Source of the DNA: Terana coerulea
Taxonomy: Eukaryota > Basidiomycota > Agaricomycetes > Polyporales > Phanerochaetaceae
Reading direction: 5' to 3'
Length of the DNA: 64,000 bases
NCBI GenBank assembly: GCA_024811115.1
Contig: JAKOGH010001043.1
Location: 1 to 64,000, forward strand
Made by a program: the position numbers and the translations under genes. The notes below the pieces were generated by a model. The model ran no database searches, had not been told where the DNA came from, and worked only from the letters and a program-made list of their open reading frames with translations. Positions 57,134 to 64,000 of this stretch are shown piece by piece (within the stretch, counting starts at the first letter, position 1; the number at the start of each line of letters is the position of its first letter).

Positions 57134-60100
57134 ATGTCGGGGCAAAATACGGTCCAACTAAACCCCACACTGTTCAACTCAAGGCTCCAGTTGATTCTGG
57201 ATTCTTGGAATGTGAGTATGGCCATTCTGCTTTCGCGACATGCTCACTCAACATGTTGTATATCCCCAAGGACGCGGGCAAAAACGACGACTTTAGCTCA
57301 GTAGCTGATGCGGACGCCTTGTTCCTGCTGGCTGGCGATCCAGCCGGAGAAGATGAGCCTACGAGGAAAGGTACGGCTTTCCAGGTACGTGCTGGCATCC
57401 CCTGTTATGTGCCGTGTTATCGACCATATTGATGATTATGTGACTTCGTTGCAGACGTGGCTTCTTGGCTATGAGTTTCCTTCAACATTTGTCCTATTCG
57501 AGAAGACCAGAGTTGTTATTCTATGCTCGGCATCTAAAGGTGCGTACATGCAACGTCTGTGAAGCTCCTCTGACCTCTACGGCAACAGCGAAAATACTGG
57601 CGCAATTATGCAACTCGAATCCTCCGGTTCCGATTGAGATATTTGCACAGGCAAAGGCGAAGGATCCTCCCACGGACGCCTTTCCGAAGTACCTAGAAGC
57701 ATTTACCGCACATAACAGAGTGGGAACGTTGCTGAAGGAGGCGCACACTGGAAAGCTGGTCGATGAGTGGAACAAGCTCCTGGGAGACGCTGATAAGAAG
57801 CCTGAGCTCGTCGATATCTCGCCTGCAGTGTCAACATTCATGGCTGCCAAGGATGAGGAAGAGCTGGTAGGTCATCTTCCAACAGCTTCGATATCGCTCT
57901 TATGCGCCAAATACAGAAAGCAATCCGGACTGCGGGGAGCTTGACTTCCACACTTCTCGCCCATCACATAGCGTTGAAATTGGAAACCATCCTCGACCGC
58001 GAGGCTAAGATCTCTCATGAAGCGTTTGCGAGCCAAATCGAGAGTCGTTTGGGGTACGGTGATGGGAAGGATGCCAAGGGTCCAGACATGCGGGTTTGGA
58101 GCAAAGGGCGTGGTTTGACTGACGTGAGTAATCTCCTGCTGCACTGCGTTCTGGTGCTGACAGACTTTAGGTGGACTGGTCCTCCACCGAGTTCTGCTAC
58201 TCGCCCATCATCCAGTCACAATCTACCAGTACTGGCTACGATCTGAGGTCAAGTGCTGAATCCTCCACCGACGATATGGCACACAAGGGCGTGCTTCTCG
58301 TTGCCGTCGGCATGCGGTACAAAGGATACTGCGCCAATCTGGGCCGCAGCTTCATCGTGGACCCCAGTAAAGTCAGTGTATGATCAATGTCTCGCGGCGT
58401 CCATGCCCTGACGTCTTTCTAGGAGCAAGAAGCTATTTACGCTCTACTTGTCTCCCTCCAAACGGAACTTCTTACGTTCATGAAGGAAGGGGTTTCCACC
58501 CGCGAGGTGTATCAGCACGCCTTATCGTTCGTGAAGGGGAAGAAGCCTGAATTGGAGAAGCATTTCGTCAAGACGGTTGGGCATGGGGTAAGTGGATAGT
58601 CTGTTACAAACCTTAACACGACTCAAACTCTACGTACAGACGGGTATGGAGTTCCGCGACTCCGCCTACCTGCTGTCAGCGAAGAACAGCCGTAAGCTCA
58701 AAGCGAATATGGTGTTCAATTTGGCGCTTGGCTTCCAAGATCTTGAAAATGGCGGTAAAAAGTGAGGGCATACCCTTCGACCGTCTTCGCAGGACTCACC
58801 AGTGACTGTCTCGTTTTGATAGGTATGCTCTCCATCTGGTGGACACCGTTCACGTTCAGGCCGACAAGTCCACGGTTTTGACAGCCGGTATCAAGTCTAC
58901 AAAAGACACGATGTTCTTCCTGAACCCTGAGGCCGATGCTGAGACGAAGCCGGCGAAGAAGCCTCCGACTAAGAAGGTTGGTGCCAACGGCAACGCCTCG
59001 CCCGCCAAGAACAAAACTGCTGGTGGCAAGGTGTTACGCAATAAGACCCGTAGTGCAGCTCAGGAGGAGCTTGTGCAGACAACCGTTGCCAAGATCTCAG
59101 AACACCAGCGAGAGCTGCACCAGAGGTTGCAAGCGGAAGGACTAGCCAGGTTCTCTGAAGGTGGAGGGGGCTTGCCGGCAAGGAGGGCAAAACATGGAAG
59201 CGCTTCCAGAGCTACAAGGGAGAAGCGGGCCTTCCAAGAGAGGTGGAGAATCTCAGGGTAAGAGGCGCACTTTGGTTCGCCGCGCGTCATCCTGGTATTG
59301 ATATTATTCCTCCAGATCTTCGTAGATAGGAAAGCTCAAACCATTATTCTACCCATTCACGGTTACTCCGTACCTTTCCACATCAACACGATCAAGAACG
59401 TTAGCAAGAACGACGAGGGGGAATTCACCTACTTGCGCGTGAACTTCCAGACGCCCGGTCAACTGGCGGGCAAGAAGGAAGACACAGTACGTGTGTGCGC
59501 CACTGCACTGGGTGTATGCTCAACTATTCTCTTGTAGCCCTTCGAGGACCCCGATGCCACATTCATCCGATCTATCACGTATCGCTCAGCAGACCAACAC
59601 CGCTTCGACGCGATCTCCAAGCAGATCACTGACCTCAAGAAGGAAGTGAACAAGCGCGAGCAACAGAAGAAGGAAATGGCCGACGTGATCGAGCAAGATG
59701 TCCTGGTCGAGCTGAAAGGACGCAGGCCTATCAAGTTGCCCGAGGTCTTCGTCCGCCCCGCGCTAGACGGCAAGAGACTCCCCGGTGAAGTCGAGATCCA
59801 CCAGAACGGTCTTCGCTACCAGTCCCCCATGGGTTCCCAGAAGATAGGTAAAGTTGCCGATGTTCTTCAGCCCGGAGGACCCAGGCTCACCGTCCGTAGA
59901 TATCTTGTTTAGCAATGTCAAGCATCTGTTCTTCCAGCCCTGCGACCACGAACTCCTTGTCATCATACACGTCAACTTGAAGGCGCCCATTATGATTGGC
60001 AAGAAGAAGGCGCACGTACGTACCTACGCATTGTGGATATCCTTAGATGACTCACGCACATCCAGGACGTCCAATTTTTCCGCGAGGCGTCGGATGTCCA

Positions 60101-61205
60101 GTTCGACGAGACCGGCAACCGGAAGAGGAAGTACCGGTACGGCGACGAGGATGAGATTGAGCTCGAGCAACAGGAACGCAAGCGCAGGCAGATGCTCAAC
60201 AGAGAGTTCAAGGCCTTCGCTGAGCGCATCGCCGAAGCTGCCACCCAATCGGTAAGTGCGAGGTCTAAAACAGTATGACAAACAGCTTCTCATAAATGCG
60301 TATAGACTGGCGACACTCTCGAAGTGGATATTCCCTTCCGCGAGCTGTCTTTCGAAGGTGTCCCAATTCGTCAGAATGTGCGACTCCAACCGACGACGGA
60401 GTGCCTGGTCCATCTATCCGATCCCCCGTTCCTGGTCGTTACCCTCTCCGAGATCGAAATTGCGTCATTAGAACGTGTGCAATTCGGCCTGAAGCAGTTC
60501 GATATGGTCCTCATCTTCAAGGACTTCACCAAGACGCCACTGCACATCAACTCCATCCCGAGCGCTCAATTGGACGATGTCAAGAACTGGCTCGAGTATG
60601 TTGGTCGTTACAACCCGCGTATCAGTTGCTGATATCGTTGTAGCTCGGTGGATATTTCTCTTGCTGAGGGACCCGTTAACTTGAACTGGGGACCGATCAT
60701 GAAGACGATTAATGACAACCCGTACGAGTTCTTCCAGCAAGGAGGCTGGACCTTCCTGGGCGGTACTGCTGTCGACGAGGTACGCAAGTTGATGTTACAC
60801 AGTTCTCCTTTGGCACTCACAATCCCATGCAGAGCGAAGCTTCCGATGCGTCCGACACCGAGTCCGAGTTCGAGGCTGAGTCCGAAGAAGTTGTCAGCTC
60901 AGAGAGCGACGAGGACGAGAGCGAGTTTGACGGCTCTGACGCGAGCGACGACGAGGGCAGCGACTCTGGCTTCGACGACGAAGGGAGCGAGGGCGATGAT
61001 TGGGACGAGCTCGAACGGAAAGCTGCCAAAGGTACGCTTGCGACCAAATATCTTGTCGGGTCTGTCACTCACGTTTGCTGCAGCCGACAAGAAGCATATC
61101 GAGAACGGACGAGGGCACGAATCTGACGACTCTGATCGCCCGAAGAAGAAGGCTCCTGCGAAGGGTAAGACGAATGGGAAGGCTAAGGGCAAGAGCAGAG
61201 CCTAG
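57134..61205 (+). CDS. SPT16: FACT complex subunit SPT16
   Basis: A multi-exon gene of about 1,050 aa. It starts [20 protein letters not shown]. The N-terminal peptidase-like (pita-bread) domain has [61 protein letters not shown] and [20 protein letters not shown]. The protease active-site residues of true aminopeptidase P are not kept, as in all SPT16. The middle pleckstrin-like domains follow: [35 protein letters not shown] very acidic tail ([20 protein letters not shown]) and a final basic stretch end the protein. With Pob3/SSRP1 it is the nuclear histone chaperone FACT, which removes and restores H2A-H2B during transcription and replication. At the G-run 59166-59170 the frame shifts; one added base restores [19 protein letters not shown]. 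This is taken as a sequence error. Confidence 0.95.
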
Positions 61206-61911
61206 ACTTGCGTCGGTATCATGTTCTCTCTGACTACGTCCTCTTGTATTATATTGTGGCATATACTATATCTCGTTATTGGCTTCAGGCACAGTAGCTC
61301 TTAGCTCGTGACGTCCGGCAGCGCAAACTGGATGCTGGTGGTGGACTAATTCATCGCTACCGTCGTTATCCGAGAGTGCCAGGGCGCCAATAGCTATCTC
61401 GCAACGCCACAAGCTCTCCGGCAACCACCAAGCAAACCGAGCGATGATGCCTGTTTGATGTAGTACTGGTAGACTCGACCCGTTGTGACGATAGAGTACT
61501 TGCCATGTTCATACAAGTTGTGATTGGCATGAATTAATCACTTGGTGGACAATGAGCAATAATTGTTGAAGTGAGACTGTTCCCATGTGGTGTAGATGAC
61601 ACAAGAATAATAATATAGCTCATACCAACAACTTGTTCGACACTATGGAGTACTATCTTGACCGCATTAATCTTGACCCACCCTCTCAGCAATGCCCATA
61701 TCCGCACACTCCACGATTCAAGCTCACAGCGCGTCATGGTACCAGGCTGTCCGTTGACACGCGCAAAGTATCCACTCGCTAAGCCGGCCGGCGGCGACGG
61801 TGTACTAGTACTATTAGCGGGAGAATTACAGTGCACGACGATCCACATTGTCTTGCAGCTACTGCCATGTTTCGGCCGCCAAGCGAGGACGAAGGAGGGT
61901 GCCGGAGGGAA
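61206..61911. other. Intergenic region between convergent genes
   Basis: 706 bases between the ends of SPT16 and the next minus-strand gene. No supported gene was seen. Confidence 0.5.
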
Positions 61912-63302
61912 CTAGCTGTAAGAAGACGATGACCAATCACCCAACTCCGCCCAAAACTCGTTGAAGTCTGGCGGCAAGGAGCTTAATGAGGCAGCATCGA
62001 AAGGAGGGTTCGTTGAGTCTGCAAATAATGTGAGTAATGCGCAGATGGTTCATCTGAAGGTGAATGGCGACTAACCAAGAGATACTCCCGAAGAGTTCCA
62101 TTCCTGCATGTTCGCCGCCATCATATCACTTTGCCACCATGCGTTGTCATTGATCACGAGTGTAGGATCTTGACATTGGTGAGACAAGCCGACTGGCGAG
62201 GCTTGAGTAGGAGGCAGCTCATTCCACTGTTGGTCCGCCGGGATGTCGGGTAAAAAGCGGGTAAAAGGGTAACGAGGATTGGTGGCGGAGAACAAGTAAG
62301 GGCTGCTGCCGAGCTGGGTATCGTATACCGGAGGCATACCGTTTGCAGCGGTATTGGCGAAGTCTGAGGGTGGGGCTGCGTCTATGTCAGCTAAACGAAG
62401 CGTATAAGCGCCATAAGTGTGCTCACCGTTGATCCGACCGAAGACGTTGTCTGATGCGTGTTCGACATTTCGAATGCGCGTGGAAGGGACTGTGCCTGCG
62501 GAGGCGATGGGTGCTTGTGTAGCCACGGAGGAAGAGGGAGCTGTGAGCAGCAGGTTCTGCGGGGCGGTAGGCTCTTTGGTAGGCAACCGGTCGCTTGGGT
62601 AAAAACCTAAAATGCACTCAAAGGTGCAACGCGAGACTTGCTGCAGACCAAGCAGGAAGAGATCCTTCGTTTGCAAGCCCTCCTCACCGAAGCGGAGGAC
62701 ACCAGGCTGCGGGATCGCATTTGCCGCCTGCCAAAGTGGTATTATGGTAAGCGACGTGACAGACGAATAATACTGCTCAAAATGTGCGCATACCTCGGCC
62801 ACAAAACTGTGCACAACTTCGGCAGCCTGCCGAAGAGCTTCCTCCGGTGTCTTGAGATGACACGTTCCGCCTTTGACGCGGCCCTTATACTTCTGCTCGG
62901 CCACAGGACGGTAGCCGTGTACCTACAAGGACATTAATGAGGCGTCGGCGGACAAGACCGGGACACATGAACTTACGTTGACACAATATGAAGCTTTGGG
63001 ACCAATGCTGGCATACGCTTTGTTAAAGTCTCCTACTGTAACGACCAGCCTCAAGCTTCCGTCTCTGTTATGTATCAAGGCATCGACATTGGGAGGCCCT
63101 CCGTGTTTGTGAGATACTCGAAATGCTAGGAGCTCATGGTGGCGATCGCCCAGTGGTGGCTGCGGAGGAATCGTTCGTACTGGGGGATGAGAAGCATCCC
63201 ATCCGGCGGCTTTAGACGTTCAAGGAGTGACTTGAAGTCGAAGTCGGTGCCAGGACGAGAAGAACCGCGTGAGCGCTGACTCTGAGATTTGTCCGCTGGC
63301 AT
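61912..63302 (-). CDS. Unrecognised protein with a conserved-looking N-terminal domain
   Basis: About 400 aa, starting MPADKSQSQRSRGSSRPGTD. I do not recognise the family. The N-terminal half looks globular: FKSLLERLKPPDG, then ELLAFRVSHKHGGPPNVDAL, GSLRLVVTVGDFNKAYASIG and PKASYCVN. After an intron come HGYRPVAEQKYKGRVKGGTC and HLKTPEEALRQAAEVVHSFV. A 66-nt intron with GTATGC and GGCAG borders inside the next exon is a multiple of three and would be in frame if retained. The C-terminal half is Pro/Ser/Ala-rich and ends FNEFWAELGDWSSSSYS after a last intron with a GTTAGT donor. Near 63182-63186 the frame moves by one; one added base in the G-run joins PPDGMLLIP to PVRTIPPQPPLGDRHHELL. A nuclear factor is possible but unproven. 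Confidence 0.62.
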
Positions 63303-64000
63303 GGTCGGTATAGAGCGGTGTGTGGGTTGGAAGAACAAGAGTGCCCCTCGTAGCGAGACCTCTTTATACGATCGCCGCGGCCGCCTCCAACGCTAGATGT
63401 CTGGATTTACAACTCGTTCAGTACCCTCGTAGAAAATTATGCAGGTTTTCTGGATGCTCACCCGTTACTCCAGCGCACAGATAGCTGTTATGAACACTGT
63501 GTTGCTCCAGAGGACATCCGCCGCGCACGAAGATATCCGTATTTTGCGCAGCGCAAGCACGACGTGCATTACAGGTACTTTCTGTAGCGACAGAAATCCA
63601 AGATGCGTCTTCATTTCCGGACCCCGTAGAAAGCCAGACGACGGCTCGTTGTCTCGTTATTGTGGCTATGGGATCATGCGCACGCGGGAGCTGCCTAAGC
63701 TGCTGGCTCTCGCACTGGCAGGCCCTCGCCAGAAATCTATCTCGTCCATACCGTGACGAGGAGCAGCTAGCAATCCATGCAGCTCCGTGCGCAATTTGAT
63801 CGGTTGGTAGTCATGAGCGCAGCATAAGCCGTGTCGCTCCGTCCGAGTTGGGGTTGGTTGAACACCGTTGGTGCCTCTCCCACCGAAGGTACCAAAACGG
63901 GATAACTCAGGCTTAGATGATTACTCCGGGAAACAAACCATTTCGGATTGGATATACGGCTTGGATAGATGGCAGAATAACTCACTTCCAAGACATCTCG
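63303..64000. other. Right-hand end, no supported gene
   Basis: Upstream region of the 61.9 kb gene. Short frames on both strands have no recognisable content; a neighbouring gene may begin beyond the window. Confidence 0.45.

Noticed and set aside
63439..63756. 105-codon plus-strand frame near the right end
   Set aside because: No recognisable features and no splice context; it is probably promoter DNA of the neighbouring gene.

Overview
The window is nuclear DNA from a filamentous basidiomycete, most likely an Agaricomycete. The genes are densely packed on both strands and cut by many introns of about 50-65 nt with GT(A/G)NGT donors. Gene content agrees: a DUF6535 membrane protein, paired secreted double-psi beta-barrel proteins with Ser/Thr/Pro tails, a GDS1-type winged-helix regulator, a PUF protein with RRMs, and linker histone H1. 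I saw no tRNA, rRNA, CRISPR array or intact transposon. Gene models were built by hand from reading frames and splice motifs, so internal exon borders are approximate unless stated.

Layout. 1-3.9 kb is gene-poor, with two short tandem repeats and a decayed F-box/LRR-like relic. 3.9-6.5 kb holds a tandem pair of secreted RlpA-like proteins. 7.4-10.4 kb is a DUF6535 gene. 11.1-17.9 kb has four minus-strand genes: three related small multi-pass membrane proteins and an NAD(P)-dependent aldehyde dehydrogenase lying among them. From 19 kb the window is mostly housekeeping: APC13 and TFIIIC90 (divergent), a Ser/Asp-rich protein, an FMP25-like RCC1 protein divergent from a small myristoylation-motif protein, a PUF/RRM protein, a GDS1/APSES-like regulator, histone H1, RNA polymerase III subunit C82, a mitochondrial J protein, the queuine tRNA-ribosyltransferase accessory subunit, the splicing factor CLF1, an acidic protein of unknown function, a degenerate AMP-binding protein, the FACT subunit SPT16, and an unrecognised gene at 61.9-63.3 kb.

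How the genes relate. TFIIIC90 and C82 belong to the RNA polymerase III machinery and QTRT2 modifies tRNA; H1 and SPT16 are chromatin proteins. This is ordinary scattering of housekeeping genes rather than a demonstrable operon-like unit. The least explained local structure is the membrane-protein cluster around the aldehyde dehydrogenase.

A technical point affects the whole annotation. At seven or more places a clear reading frame is broken by what looks like one missing base in a homopolymer. Affected genes include essential single-copy ones (TFIIIC90, CLF1, SPT16). Homopolymer undercalls in the assembly are a better explanation than natural frameshifts, so these genes are treated as functional.
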